Below, piece after piece: positions 41,379 to 49,974 of a stretch of DNA of 64,000 nt. Below the pieces are notes generated by a model that was not told the DNA's origin, did not search any database, and worked only from the letters and a program-made list of their open reading frames with translations. The first letter of the stretch is position 1. Each line of letters opens with the position of its first letter. The DNA lies in the IMG/VR virus record IMGVR_UViG_3300043427_001585, positions 1-64,000 of that record. One strand, written 5' to 3'. This DNA is from a virus. The position numbers were made by a program, and so were the translations under genes.

Positions 41379-42005
41379 ATGAACAAGAATAGTAAATTTT
41401 TTACTCCTCCTCCTAAACCAACTCTTAAAGAGAGATTGGAGGATTTGAAGTACACCATCCTATTTTGGAAAGGTCGTAAGATGAAGTATATCACCACTCG
41501 TAATTTGGAATGGAGTGATATTCGTTATATCTTCTTTCCATCCAAATTGGACAAGTATGGATACCTAAACATCACATTCTATAAGGATAATGAATTTACT
41601 AAAGCACTTATGCCGCTGGTATTAGCAATGGATTACGAAGCAAAACCTTGGTGGTGTCCTCGTTGGTTCCTACGATTCCTTCACGTTTTCGGAAACGATA
41701 AATCATTGGTTAGGGTTCGTAATCGTAGACTACACAACCTACACCGAAAACTTACCAAAGGTATCTTATTTTGGGATTGGAAAACAAAGTGGTATGACTA
41801 TGATTTGAGAATCTCCATTTCAGGTCCCGCACACTTACACAATCTAGCAAGTTGGATTGAGAATGGATTTTACAAAAAAGGATATCAGAACGAACTGATT
41901 CAAAAAATCAAAAAGATTGACCCCAACGCTAGTACAAATATTATTAGTATAGACTATTTAGAGAAACAATTAAAGGAGTTAGAAAATGGTAAAGCGGAAG
42001 AGTAA
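41379..42005 (+). CDS. Unknown 208-aa basic protein
   Basis: Arg/Lys/Trp-rich, with WWCPRWFLRFLHVFGND and RNRRLHNLHRKLTKGILF, suggesting nucleic-acid contact. It overlaps the next gene by 20 bp. No family. Confidence 0.5.
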   Translation: MNKNSKFFTPPPKPTLKERLEDLKYTILFWKGRKMKYITTRNLEWSDIRYIFFPSKLDKYGYLNITFYKDNEFTKALMPLVLAMDYEAKPWWCPRWFLRFLHVFGNDKSLVRVRNRRLHNLHRKLTKGILFWDWKTKWYDYDLRISISGPAHLHNLASWIENGFYKKGYQNELIQKIKKIDPNASTNIISIDYLEKQLKELENGKAEE

Positions 42006-42273
42006 ACAAGAAAAGCACGCAGAGTTTATGCAAGATGTAATCAACAAAATGTTTGAGATTGCAGGACACGAAGTAACTTACGATGACATCAAAGATAGAA
42101 AAGATGATTGGTTCACTCAATGGACTATGACTGAAGCTCAGAATGATGAGTGGCAAGAATGGGGTATTGAAGAAATCCGTAAACGATTCCGATACAATAA
42201 GGAATGGGCTAAAAAAGAAATGGGTATGATTTCCCTAATGTGGGGATTAAAATTTAGTGATTTTAAAATCTAA
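41986..42273 (+). CDS. Unknown 95-aa protein
   Basis: Helical, charged (KRKSKQEKHAEFMQDVINK) with Trp-rich centre. No family. Confidence 0.5.
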   Translation: MVKRKSKQEKHAEFMQDVINKMFEIAGHEVTYDDIKDRKDDWFTQWTMTEAQNDEWQEWGIEEIRKRFRYNKEWAKKEMGMISLMWGLKFSDFKI

Positions 42274-42277
42274 TAAA

Positions 42278-42352
42278 ATGGTATTTGGTATTATAGTTGT
42301 AGTCTTATTATGGGCTATCCTAAAACAACTACAACGAAACGAAAAACGCTGA
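42278..42352 (+). CDS. Membrane miniprotein, 24 aa
   Basis: A single hydrophobic helix (VFGIIVVVLLWAIL) with a basic end. Between two genes with 1-4 bp gaps. Confidence 0.35.
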   Translation: MVFGIIVVVLLWAILKQLQRNEKR

Positions 42353-42353
42353 T

Positions 42354-43109
42354 ATGAAAACTTTATTATTGGGAGATACCCACGGAAGAACTTATTGGAA
42401 AGACATCATCAAAAAAGAAACACCTGATAGGGTTATTTTTATTGGTGATTACTTTGACTCATTCAATATTCCTGCGGTATCCCAAATCCAAAACTTTAAG
42501 GATATTATTGAATTCAAAGAAAATACTGACATTGAGGTAGTAATGTTGATTGGAAACCACGACCATCACTATTTGAGTGATGAAACTTATAGTGGATTTC
42601 AACCCGCAGCAAAATGGGATATCAACGACCTACTTACTAAAAATATGAATCACCTTCAAGTTGGATATTCATTTGATGATATCTTATGTACTCACGCTGG
42701 GGTAAGTCCTGTTTGGATGGATGATATGTTTGGCTGGAATGGTTGGAGTTCAGATAATTTAGTCCAACTAATCAACGACCTATACAAATACAAACCACGA
42801 AGCTTTAACTTTTCTCATATGGGATACGACCCATATGGAAACCATCCATCACAAGGACCTATGTGGATTAGACCGGCTGCGTTGATGAAATCAAACAAAG
42901 GTGACAATGGATTAAAGAAAAAGTTTATTCAAGTGGTTGGTCACACCCAAGTGAATAGTATCTTTGATTCAGTCACCGCATACGAAAAATCAATGGGTAG
43001 TAGATACTTACTGATTGACGCATTGGACAGTGGTGGATATGTATATCACATTGATGGAAAATTCTATCCAGATGTAATACCCTTGGTAGAAAAAAATAAT
43101 AAAATTTGA
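42354..43109 (+). CDS. Calcineurin-like metallophosphoesterase
   Basis: 251 aa with all metal motifs: GDTHG, GDYFDS, GNHD, THAG and GHTQ. It hydrolyses phosphoester substrates, possibly nucleotides, RNA ends or protein phosphates. Phage homologues relate to serine/threonine phosphatases. Confidence 0.85.
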   Translation: MKTLLLGDTHGRTYWKDIIKKETPDRVIFIGDYFDSFNIPAVSQIQNFKDIIEFKENTDIEVVMLIGNHDHHYLSDETYSGFQPAAKWDINDLLTKNMNHLQVGYSFDDILCTHAGVSPVWMDDMFGWNGWSSDNLVQLINDLYKYKPRSFNFSHMGYDPYGNHPSQGPMWIRPAALMKSNKGDNGLKKKFIQVVGHTQVNSIFDSVTAYEKSMGSRYLLIDALDSGGYVYHIDGKFYPDVIPLVEKNNKI

Positions 43110-43118
43110 TATGAAGGC

Positions 43119-43150
43119 TTGTTTTAATGAAAAAAAATTCGTATATTAGA
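43119..43150 (+). promoter_or_regulatory. Weak promoter
   Basis: CTTG at 43119 and TATATTAG at 43143-43150, 24 bp apart; the -7 departs from TTTG. Confidence 0.5.
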
Positions 43151-43153
43151 ACT

Positions 43154-43312
43154 ATGAAAATTAAACACATCCAATTTGAGCGATTCAACCAATGGGGTCA
43201 AATGTACCCTCTACCTACAATTCGTGTTACCCACACACTAAAATTGTACGGATGGTACACCATTGAGTTTATTTGGTTTAATAGGGGATTATCTATAAAT
43301 ATTTTTGTATAA
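43154..43312 (+). CDS. Small beta-rich protein, unknown
   Basis: 52 aa, start just after the promoter -7, so probably leaderless. Strand-rich (TLKLYGWYTIEFIWF). Confidence 0.4.
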   Translation: MKIKHIQFERFNQWGQMYPLPTIRVTHTLKLYGWYTIEFIWFNRGLSINIFV

Positions 43313-43315
43313 GCT

Positions 43316-43480
43316 ATGGAAGAAATCAAAGAAATGCTAATGAAAATCTCCGACCAATTAGAACGGATGGTTGGAGTATTGGAACGTGCTGAAGAAAAGA
43401 CAAACAAACCTACCAAGTGGGTTAAAGTTAAAGATGTTCCAAAAGAATTGTTAACTGACGCAGGAAGAGACCCACGATGA
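43316..43480 (+). CDS. Small coiled-coil protein, 54 aa
   Basis: An N-terminal heptad coil (MLMKISDQLERMVGVLERA) then a basic segment. ATGA overlap with the next gene. Confidence 0.45.
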   Translation: MEEIKEMLMKISDQLERMVGVLERAEEKTNKPTKWVKVKDVPKELLTDAGRDPR

Positions 43481-43665
43481 AAACGCCAAAATACAAAATC
43501 CTAAAATATCAAGAAACCCAAAGTGGTACGATAGTAGGACATTATGTAAATGATTCCGAAGGAATTGCAGTAGAATGGTCTAATAAGGAAGATGCAGAGA
43601 GAGTTGCAGAACTATTCCAAACAAATTCCGTTCACGGATACCTTTATAGGGTTATGGAAATCTGA
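43477..43665 (+). CDS. Small protein, unknown
   Basis: 62 aa, one mixed domain (GIAVEWSNKEDAERVAELF). No family. Confidence 0.5.
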   Translation: MKTPKYKILKYQETQSGTIVGHYVNDSEGIAVEWSNKEDAERVAELFQTNSVHGYLYRVMEI

Positions 43666-43701
43666 ATGGTTAGCACCTGCTGACATTTAAAAAAATTGAT
43701 T

Positions 43702-43962
43702 ATGAATAAAATCTCCGAATCCCACCTCCGCTCATTAGGTTTTCAGAAAGAAGTAGTTCCTATTGATGAAAGTGGTTATGAAAAAGACTTTTACTACTAT
43801 TCAGTAGATATAAACCATCTTACTCTGATTACTGAAGCAGATGATGAAATCGTAGACAATCAATGGTCAGTCAGTATTATGGAAAGTGGATTAGAAAAAA
43901 TCTACGACTTGGATGATTTGACACGATTGTTACATCTACTAAAAAAATACGAAGTAAAATGA
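43702..43962 (+). CDS. Small protein, unknown
   Basis: 86 aa. Strand-rich centre (DFYYYSVDINHLTLIT) and C-terminal helix. ATGA overlap with the next gene. Confidence 0.5.
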   Translation: MNKISESHLRSLGFQKEVVPIDESGYEKDFYYYSVDINHLTLITEADDEIVDNQWSVSIMESGLEKIYDLDDLTRLLHLLKKYEVK

Positions 43963-44207
43963 TATTTGTAGATGGATACGATTCTGCAATCCTTGGAATG
44001 GATACGGAATACCAAAGAGTTGTATACTCTAAATCAAAAATGGTTGATGTTTTAATTGGGGATGGGTTATCTGAATCCGATGCATTAGAATGGTTAGAAT
44101 ACAACGTATGGAATACTTATGTAGGAGAACATACGCCAATCTTTTTACACGAGTTGACAAAAGAAGATATCCAAGAATGGGTTGATAGAGATGAAGAAAT
44201 TCTTTAA
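43959..44207 (+). CDS. Conserved-type small phage protein
   Basis: 82 aa. FVDGYDSAILGMD, VYSKSKMVDVLI and ALEWLEYNVWNTYVGEHTPI recur in unrelated phages as a protein without known function. Confidence 0.6.
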   Translation: MIFVDGYDSAILGMDTEYQRVVYSKSKMVDVLIGDGLSESDALEWLEYNVWNTYVGEHTPIFLHELTKEDIQEWVDRDEEIL

Positions 44208-44277
44208 GTACCTTATGTGGTTGGAAGGAGAACGAATCAAGATTATGATTCATTGTGGTAGACCAACCTCTATCTAA
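44191..44277 (+). CDS. Tiny basic ORF, 28 aa
   Basis: Overlaps the previous gene by 17 bp. Basic helix (KFFKYLMWLEGERIKIM). No family. The following 102 bases show only AT-rich spacer and a GC-rich segment near 44310. Confidence 0.35.
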   Translation: MKKFFKYLMWLEGERIKIMIHCGRPTSI

Positions 44278-44379
44278 CCCCCTCCAAGCTATCAAGCGAT
44301 AAAGCAGACAGGCACCACGGGCAAACGGGCGGAATGGCAAATTCCTTTACACACCAAAAAATTTTTAAAGTTATACACG

Positions 44380-45291
44380 ATGATTACAAACGGAATTTCG
44401 GGACCTTCAACGAAAGCAATCACATACAAAGAGAAGAGTGTTTTAGAAAAAGAGTTGGATTTTATCAAAACCCAATATGGGGAGTTTATTTATGATATTC
44501 CCCTACCTGAAGGTATTTGGACAAATGGGGCGTTAGACATCCCCCATACACGATTGAAGCGAATCTTACAAGTGGTGTCTGATTTATCTAAAAAACCTCT
44601 GAACAAAATTCGTGTTTTGGATTTGGGTTCTTTAGATGGTCAATTCTCTTTAGAGTTTGCGTATCACCAATCCGATGTCGTTGGGGTTGAAGTCCGACAC
44701 GCAAATGTAATGAAGTCTGAATTTTGTAAACGAACTTTGGAACTTCGTAATGTAACTTTCTTGGAAGAAGACGCAAGAAGTATTTCTTTGGAACAACACG
44801 GAAGGTTTGATGTTATTATTTGTAGTGGGTTATTGTATCACTTAACCGCAACTGACGCAATTGAGTTGATAAAGAAAATGTATCAGATGACCGAAAACCT
44901 ATTGGTGTTGGATACACATATTAGTCTACAACCCCAATTAGAATTTCCATATGAGGGAAGTTCATACTTTGGTAATCTACACAAAGAACACGGAGAAGAT
45001 GAATCACAAGATATCAAGGAAACGCGAATTCTTGCGTCTTGGGACAACCCACATAGTTTTTGGTTTACACGACCCTCGTTAGTAAACATTCTAAACAAAA
45101 CAGGGTTTACATCCATCTACGAAGCGTTCACGCCCGCACATAAAAATTACGGAAATGATGGGTTTGAACACGAAGACCGATGTACATTTGTAGCTGTAAA
45201 AGGTAATGAACAACACCTATTTACATCACCATCCGCAAATAATACGAATGAATTTTTTGATGAATCACAACTACAATATAAACTTAAATGA
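44380..45291 (+). CDS. SAM-dependent methyltransferase
   Basis: A 303-aa protein. VLDLGSLDGQF is motif I of class I methyltransferases, VVGVEVRHANV motif II, DVIICSGLLYHL motif IV. The substrate is unknown; proximity to glycan genes suggests sugar or surface methylation. It overlaps the next gene by ATGA. Confidence 0.8.
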   Translation: MITNGISGPSTKAITYKEKSVLEKELDFIKTQYGEFIYDIPLPEGIWTNGALDIPHTRLKRILQVVSDLSKKPLNKIRVLDLGSLDGQFSLEFAYHQSDVVGVEVRHANVMKSEFCKRTLELRNVTFLEEDARSISLEQHGRFDVIICSGLLYHLTATDAIELIKKMYQMTENLLVLDTHISLQPQLEFPYEGSSYFGNLHKEHGEDESQDIKETRILASWDNPHSFWFTRPSLVNILNKTGFTSIYEAFTPAHKNYGNDGFEHEDRCTFVAVKGNEQHLFTSPSANNTNEFFDESQLQYKLK

Positions 45292-45629
45292 AACCTCTAT
45301 TTGAATTAGGCGATTATGTAGTTCCCATCGGAACAAAAAGTGTAAAAACTATTCACGAAATTGAGTTCTATAAAGAGTTTAAAGACTATGTATATTATAC
45401 AACCGATGGTCTATCATTTGGTGGAAATCAGTTGGAACCAATGGAACTCGTTTATGAAAGGGAATACAAAATGACCTGTGAAGCTCAGATTGAAGAAATC
45501 TTAATGGAATCACATTCATATGGATTAAGACAAGAAGTTATGGAAACTGCAAAAGAGCTTATGAGTAGTGACCATAAAATTGATAGGTTAACTGCATACG
45601 AACTTGCGTATCGGGAATGGATTAAATAA
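45288..45629 (+). CDS. Unknown 113-aa protein
   Basis: A small barrel-like start (LFELGDYVVPIGTKSVKTI) and helical acidic end (EIEEILME-like). No family. Confidence 0.5.
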   Translation: MKPLFELGDYVVPIGTKSVKTIHEIEFYKEFKDYVYYTTDGLSFGGNQLEPMELVYEREYKMTCEAQIEEILMESHSYGLRQEVMETAKELMSSDHKIDRLTAYELAYREWIK

Positions 45630-45636
45630 TTTATTT

Positions 45637-45807
45637 ATGTATTGTTTTTATTATATCAAGAACGACCAAAAAAAAGAACCACTTGGAAAGGTGGTATCTA
45701 CATCAAGACTCAAAGCAGCACAATCATTTGCTGAAAGAAAACAACTACCACTAAAAGACTTTTTAAAATTATTTTCGGTAGAAAAGAAAAACCCATTTTT
45801 GTTATGA
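45637..45807 (+). CDS. Small basic protein, 56 aa
   Basis: Start chosen nearest TTATTTATG. Basic (RLKAAQSFAERKQLPLKDFL), ATGA overlap with the next gene. Confidence 0.45.
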   Translation: MYCFYYIKNDQKKEPLGKVVSTSRLKAAQSFAERKQLPLKDFLKLFSVEKKNPFLL

Positions 45808-46418
45808 AATATAAATTATACCTTCGTGGTTGGGAACTCAATATGTCAGCCCACCAACTTACGCAAGAAGAAGTTGATACTATCCAAGATTTAATTGAAG
45901 ATGGCGAGTATGAAGATGTTACTGACATTGGGTTTGAGTTAGAATATGATATCTTACCCAATTATGCGGTGTTTGATACCAATATGTGGAAAATCTCCTC
46001 AAAAGCAACTAATGAGTCTACCACGACACTTTATCTTGTTGATGAAAACGGAAATGACATATTTGAATGTTCATTAACCGACATTATGGATTCTTACGAA
46101 ATGTTAGGTGATGATGATGGTCTTGGTGAGTATGAAGGTTTTAATGAAGGTCATACTATTGTAGGTGAAGACATCCCACACATCCTTGTATACCTTGAAG
46201 AAAACAAAGGGATTATTTGTCACTTTGAATTTGAATCAGATACCCAACCAACTCCAAAAGATTTTTGTATTATAGCTGGTTCAGTTGAGACTGAAGATGG
46301 TGACCTTGATTTTGTAGATAAAGTTTGTTTTGGAAGACAAGTTCTTGAACCTAATTACGATGAAGAATCTCTTAATGGTAAAAATTTAGAGTTTAATATT
46401 TTATCTTACGAAGCGTGA
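45804..46418 (+). CDS. Acidic protein of unknown function
   Basis: 204 aa, with Asp/Glu-rich stretches (EMLGDDDGLGEYEGFNEG). It may mimic DNA or bind basic partners, which is inference. Overlaps the next gene by GTGA. Confidence 0.5.
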   Translation: MKYKLYLRGWELNMSAHQLTQEEVDTIQDLIEDGEYEDVTDIGFELEYDILPNYAVFDTNMWKISSKATNESTTTLYLVDENGNDIFECSLTDIMDSYEMLGDDDGLGEYEGFNEGHTIVGEDIPHILVYLEENKGIICHFEFESDTQPTPKDFCIIAGSVETEDGDLDFVDKVCFGRQVLEPNYDEESLNGKNLEFNILSYEA

Positions 46419-47092
46419 TTTTTGGAAGAGAACATATTACAAAAGAATCACTTGATATACTAAAACACATTACCCACGAAATTGATGGTGATATGTCTTA
46501 CGACTACCCATTGGGTGATATTCAAAATAAAATTCTACACCATCACAATCACATACTCTATGATATCCGTAGTGTATTGGGTAGTGATGAAAAAGTATAT
46601 CTTGAATTAGGAACTTATGCTGGTGGTTCATCCGCTTTAGTAACATCCCACCCATATCCCACCAAGGCATATGGGATTGATATATGTGAACGATTTTACG
46701 AAGATACAGTTTATGATACTGTAAATCGGTTTGTAAAACCACATAACTCTTTTAAATTTTACGAGGGTAATTGTCAAGACAAAAACTTCATTCAAAAGCT
46801 AAAATCAGAAATACCAAAGGTTGATTTATTATACATTGATGCGGGTCATTGGTTCTTTGATGTATTGTATGATTTTACAAACTTTGTTGACTTCGTAAAC
46901 CCAGGCGGTTATATTGTATTTGATGATTATGAAGATATTTGGTCATCAACCGAAGTTTGTTATGCTGTTGATTATTTGGTAGCTAACAAAATGAAGGATG
47001 GGTTTGAGATAGTAGGTTCATTACCAAATATACAAAACGCAAGACCGGCGATTATGTTAAACTCAAATTTGTTTGTAGTAAAGAAATTATAA
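46415..47092 (+). CDS. CmcI-like methyltransferase
   Basis: 225 aa from GTG. YLELGTYAGGSSALV is the SAM loop, YGIDICERFYED motif II, and VDLLYIDAGHWFFDV matches the class with a metal-binding D-x-x-H. Substrates are usually hydroxylated compounds or sugars. Confidence 0.7.
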   Translation: MIFGREHITKESLDILKHITHEIDGDMSYDYPLGDIQNKILHHHNHILYDIRSVLGSDEKVYLELGTYAGGSSALVTSHPYPTKAYGIDICERFYEDTVYDTVNRFVKPHNSFKFYEGNCQDKNFIQKLKSEIPKVDLLYIDAGHWFFDVLYDFTNFVDFVNPGGYIVFDDYEDIWSSTEVCYAVDYLVANKMKDGFEIVGSLPNIQNARPAIMLNSNLFVVKKL

Positions 47093-47094
47093 TT

Positions 47095-47126
47095 CTTGTG
47101 TAATTCAAACTTATTTTGTATATTTG
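47095..47126 (+). promoter_or_regulatory. Promoter, -33/-7 only
   Basis: CTTG at 47095 and TATATTTG at 47119-47126, 24 bp apart. Confidence 0.75.
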
Positions 47127-47130
47127 TAAA

Positions 47131-47331
47131 ATGATTAACGTAATATCACTATATCTGATTGTTGGATTCATCCATATGTTTTTGATTGGATTTGTCACAA
47201 CAAGAATAAAAAAACTTGGCGGTGATATTGAATACACCCATTTGGAACGAATTATGGTTATTTTAGTATGGCCTGTATTTGGATTCTTTTTTTGGTATAA
47301 CTTTTTTAGAACCTTACTTGGAAATAAGTGA
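47131..47331 (+). CDS. Two-helix membrane protein
   Basis: 66 aa with two helices (VISLYLIVGFIHMFLIGFV and IMVILVWPVFGFFFWYNFF). Start 5 bp after -7. Unknown function. Confidence 0.55.
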   Translation: MINVISLYLIVGFIHMFLIGFVTTRIKKLGGDIEYTHLERIMVILVWPVFGFFFWYNFFRTLLGNK

Positions 47332-47729
47332 TGGATTTATCTACCGAACAACAAATAGAATTATTGGGTCTGATGAAGCATTGGGTAGTTGCTACTCAAA
47401 TTGATAAGACCAAAGAGGGAAACTATATGGTAGTTGTAAATGACTCATTTGAACAACACTCATTAGGAAACCCATATGATTTGGTGGAAATGATAGAGAA
47501 TCTTCGTGGTGATTTATTTGCTAAAGATTTTATAGAATTTGAACGCAAGTTAAAAGACAAGATAAAAGTTAATGATAGTCGGTTTGTTAGGACACGATAC
47601 ATTTTGAATATGTTGTTTGAAGATATGGTACGGCAAGTGAATGTTCGTAATCACCGAAAGGATACAAAATACAAGATGTTGTATTTGAACTTTGTTGATT
47701 TTCTTGAAAAATTACCAAAATCAAAATGA
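47331..47729 (+). CDS. Unknown 132-aa protein
   Basis: Helical and basic (RYILNMLFEDMVRQVNVRN). A GTG at 47328 is an alternative start. ATGA overlap with the GT25 gene. Confidence 0.5.
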   Translation: MDLSTEQQIELLGLMKHWVVATQIDKTKEGNYMVVVNDSFEQHSLGNPYDLVEMIENLRGDLFAKDFIEFERKLKDKIKVNDSRFVRTRYILNMLFEDMVRQVNVRNHRKDTKYKMLYLNFVDFLEKLPKSK

Positions 47730-48466
47730 AATTAGATAAGGTATATATCATTACATTGGACCAATCGGATGAGAACCAAAAGTCTATTTTAGAAAGATTG
47801 GTTTTTATGGGTGTTCCAAATGAAACGACCTATATAATTTTTGATGGTGTAAATGGTCGTGAATTATTTTCTACCGAGCAAGGTCGTTTAGACTACGGAA
47901 TTAAATTCTACGATGGTTGGAAGTTGAATGACTCAAATGATTTTTGGAATCGTGCAGTCACAACTGGCGAAGCTGGTGGTATGTGTTCCCATATTAAAGT
48001 GTGGGAAGACGCCTATACAAATGGATATGAAAATATTTTAATTCTTGAAGATGATTACAATCCCGAGCAACCATTTCCGTGGAGTGTATGTGATGAGTTA
48101 GAAAACTACGAATACGATATTTTGTTTCTATCAAGAAAATTACAAAGTGGTCATTACGACATTGAAATTGGATTTGATAATTTTGTAGTTCCTGGTTACT
48201 CATATCAAACACATTCTTACATAGTATCCAAATCGGGACTGAAAAAATTAGTAGAAACGCATCTACCAACTCTAAAACAAAACATAGTAGTATCGGATGA
48301 GTTTTTACCTGCAACCTATACAACACACCCACGAGAAGACATTCGTAATATGTATCAACGAAATATCAGCGCTCTGGCTTATAGATACAACCTCATAACA
48401 CAATTACGATTTGAAGCTTTAGGAAATTCACTAACATCTCCTATTCAAGGAATAGATTATTATTAA
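47726..48466 (+). CDS. GT25-family glycosyltransferase
   Basis: 246 aa. KVYIITLDQSDENQK starts the fold; TTGEAGGMCSHIKVWEDAY and ILILEDDYNP (EDD) are the LPS-core/GT25 signature. It should transfer a sugar, for example galactose, to a surface glycan or virion protein. It ends just before a small gene and the tRNA cluster. Confidence 0.8.
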   Translation: MKLDKVYIITLDQSDENQKSILERLVFMGVPNETTYIIFDGVNGRELFSTEQGRLDYGIKFYDGWKLNDSNDFWNRAVTTGEAGGMCSHIKVWEDAYTNGYENILILEDDYNPEQPFPWSVCDELENYEYDILFLSRKLQSGHYDIEIGFDNFVVPGYSYQTHSYIVSKSGLKKLVETHLPTLKQNIVVSDEFLPATYTTHPREDIRNMYQRNISALAYRYNLITQLRFEALGNSLTSPIQGIDYY

Positions 48467-48468
48467 TT

Positions 48469-48789
48469 ATGACTGAACAAGAATTACACAAGCTATTAGA
48501 AATCCAATACCTAAAGGGTCGTTTGGATGAACTACACAAAGCGTTTCCAACGGTGATTGATTTACATCGCTCTCGTAAATTAGATGCTCGTATTCAAAAA
48601 TATTACGACAAACTCAAGAACACGGATGAAATGGCATATCACTTATATTTGGTGGAACGACACAACCAACAAGTGTCCAAAGAAAAATCTCAAAAGCATA
48701 TGAAAGACTTGTTGGAATCAATCATCCCACAATTGGGTGATATGGAACTGATAAATAAAATTAAAAAACAAATTGAAACTTATATTTAA
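48469..48789 (+). CDS. Helical protein, unknown
   Basis: 106 aa, wholly helical (LDELHKAFPTVIDLHRSRKL). It is the last gene before the tRNA promoter. Confidence 0.5.
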   Translation: MTEQELHKLLEIQYLKGRLDELHKAFPTVIDLHRSRKLDARIQKYYDKLKNTDEMAYHLYLVERHNQQVSKEKSQKHMKDLLESIIPQLGDMELINKIKKQIETYI

Positions 48790-48795
48790 ATAAAA

Positions 48796-48827
48796 TTTGG
48801 CAATATCAAATTAGTTTCGTATATTTG
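48796..48827 (+). promoter_or_regulatory. Promoter of the tRNA cluster
   Basis: TTTGGC at 48796 and TATATTTG at 48820-48827; the first tRNA starts 14 bp later. Confidence 0.85.
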
Positions 48828-48840
48828 TATCAACAAAAAT

Positions 48841-48926
48841 GCCGATGTGGTGAAATAGGTAGACACAAGGGACTTAAAATCCCTCGCTCAGTAATGAGTG
48901 TGCCGGTTCAAGTCCGGCCATCGGTA
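48841..48926 (+). tRNA. tRNA-Leu (UAA)
   Basis: Acceptor GCCGATG pairs with CATCGGT; loop CTTAAAA gives anticodon UAA; long variable arm as expected for Leu. It reads the A-rich UUA codon. No CCA is encoded. Confidence 0.93.
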
Positions 48927-48974
48927 CACGGAAACCCACATAGAGTTCTTTGATTTATTGGTTTTTAAAAAAAC

Positions 48975-49048
48975 GCCCCGATAGCTCAGCTGAATAGAGC
49001 AACGCACTTCTAATGCGTAGGTCGCAGGTTTGAATCCTGCTCGGGGTA
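48975..49048 (+). tRNA. tRNA-Arg (UCU)
   Basis: Acceptor GCCCCGA/TCGGGGT; anticodon loop CTTCTAA gives UCU, reading AGA, a codon favoured by AT-rich phages. Confidence 0.93.
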
Positions 49049-49103
49049 CTCCCAGGCGTGTACAATCAACACCAAGGTTATGGTTGTCCTTTAACAACCA
49101 GTT

Positions 49104-49176
49104 AGGGAAGTAGCGCAGATGGTAGCGCACCGCATTTGGGATGCGGGGGTCGCAGGTTCAAGTCCTGTCTTCCCTA
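49104..49176 (+). tRNA. tRNA-Pro (UGG)
   Basis: Acceptor AGGGAAG/CTTCCCT; loop TTTGGGA gives UGG. The 92-base spacer that follows contains a CTACCC/GGGTAG arm pair but no gene. Confidence 0.93.
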
Positions 49177-49268
49177 CAAACAGTACTTACTACGCTACCC
49201 ATAAGAACAGCGTCCCAGGGTAAGTCATTTACGAGGGTAGGTAGTTGCAAATGCCTATCCTCACTTAA

Positions 49269-49351
49269 TGGAAGGTGGGTGAGTGGTTAAAACCGGCAGA
49301 CTGTAACTCTGCTCCCTTACGGGTACGGCGGTTCAAATCCGTCCCTTCCAA
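49269..49351 (+). tRNA. tRNA-Tyr (GUA)
   Basis: Acceptor TGGAAGG/CCTTCCA; loop CTGTAAC gives GUA; extended variable arm of class II tRNA. Confidence 0.9.
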
Positions 49352-49362
49352 CTAAATAATAT

Positions 49363-49434
49363 GCTCCGTTAGTGAAGAGGTTATCACACATCCCTTTCAC
49401 GGATGAGTCAGGGGTTCAATTCCCCTACGGAGTA
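49363..49434 (+). tRNA. tRNA-Glu (UUC)
   Basis: Acceptor GCTCCGT/ACGGAGT; loop CTTTCAC gives UUC. Eleven bases separate it from tRNA-Tyr. Confidence 0.9.
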
Positions 49435-49475
49435 CAATGATTAAGTTTCTTTTACATACTTATTCACACAACAAC

Positions 49476-49562
49476 GGAGGTTTGGCAGAGTGGTTGAATG
49501 CGGCAGTCTTGAAAACTGTTTTACGAGAAATTGTAACCGGGGTTCAAATCCCTGAGCCTCCG
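49476..49562 (+). tRNA. tRNA-Ser (UGA)
   Basis: Acceptor GGAGGTT/AGCCTCC with G discriminator; loop CTTGAAA gives UGA; long variable arm. Confidence 0.9.
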
Positions 49563-49574
49563 CTAAAAAAAAGA

Positions 49575-49606
49575 TTTGGCAATATGAAATTTATTTCGTA
49601 TATTTG
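49575..49606 (+). promoter_or_regulatory. Promoter of the tRNA-like gene
   Basis: TTTGGC at 49575, TATATTTG at 49599-49606. The tRNA-like structure begins ten bases later, close to the expected transcription start. Confidence 0.85.
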
Positions 49607-49616
49607 TCAAACAATT

Positions 49617-49688
49617 GCGGAAAAAGACTTAAAAGAAAGTCGCTTATCATCCAGATAAGAGGAGTTGGGGCAGTTCCAACTTTCCGCT
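49617..49688 (+). ncRNA. Deviant tRNA-like structure, Gly(UCC)-like
   Basis: All four stems are perfect: acceptor GCGGAAA/TTTCCGC (7 bp), D GACT/AGTC (4), anticodon CTTAT/ATAAG (5), T GTTGG/CCAAC (5). The loops are not tRNA-like: the anticodon loop CATCCAG lacks U33, the T loop GGCAGTT lacks TTC, and the D loop lacks GG. Discriminator is T, as in bacterial tRNA-Gly. It has its own promoter. It may be a decoy or specialised tRNA mimic. Confidence 0.7.
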
Positions 49689-49746
49689 CAAACAAGGATG
49701 TGTTCTTTGTCGTTTTATGTTTAACAATTTAATGTAAAGTTTTCGT

Positions 49747-49914
49747 ATGAAGAAAATCATTGCAATGTTCGCTATCGCAGCATCAGTTGCTGCTTGTAGT
49801 GAAGCTACTGAAGAAGTAGTAGTTGAAGAAACCACCGTAGACACTACGGCTGTTGTAGATTCTGCTGCTATTGAAGTAGAAGAAGTAGAAGGCGTAGAAG
49901 CTGCCGCTGAATAA
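49747..49914 (+). CDS. Small acidic lipoprotein in the tRNA cluster
   Basis: 55 aa with signal (IIAMFAIAASVAAC) and lipobox VAAC; the mature part is Glu/Val/Ala/Thr-rich (EEVVVEETTVDTTAVVDSAA). Located between tRNA-like and tRNA-Thr on the same transcript. Its envelope role is unknown; superinfection exclusion is a possibility. It resembles the lipoprotein at 37464. Confidence 0.75.
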   Translation: MKKIIAMFAIAASVAACSEATEEVVVEETTVDTTAVVDSAAIEVEEVEGVEAAAE

Positions 49915-49974
49915 TATAAAGAGCTGAGTCTAGCCGATGGGTTTTGATAGTTGAACCCTAATCAACTATCGTAA

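Noticed and set aside
48888-49130. 80-aa minus-strand open frame over tRNA genes
   Set aside because: It covers tRNA-Arg and parts of tRNA-Leu and tRNA-Pro; the tRNA folds fully explain the sequence.
49437-49658. 73-aa open frame over tRNA-Ser and the tRNA-like structure
   Set aside because: It includes a complete tRNA and a promoter; composition does not look like protein.
49722-49746. TTAACAATTT before the small lipoprotein as another twin-box promoter
   Set aside because: There is only one box and no -33/-7 pair at the right distance; the gene is likely transcribed from 49575.
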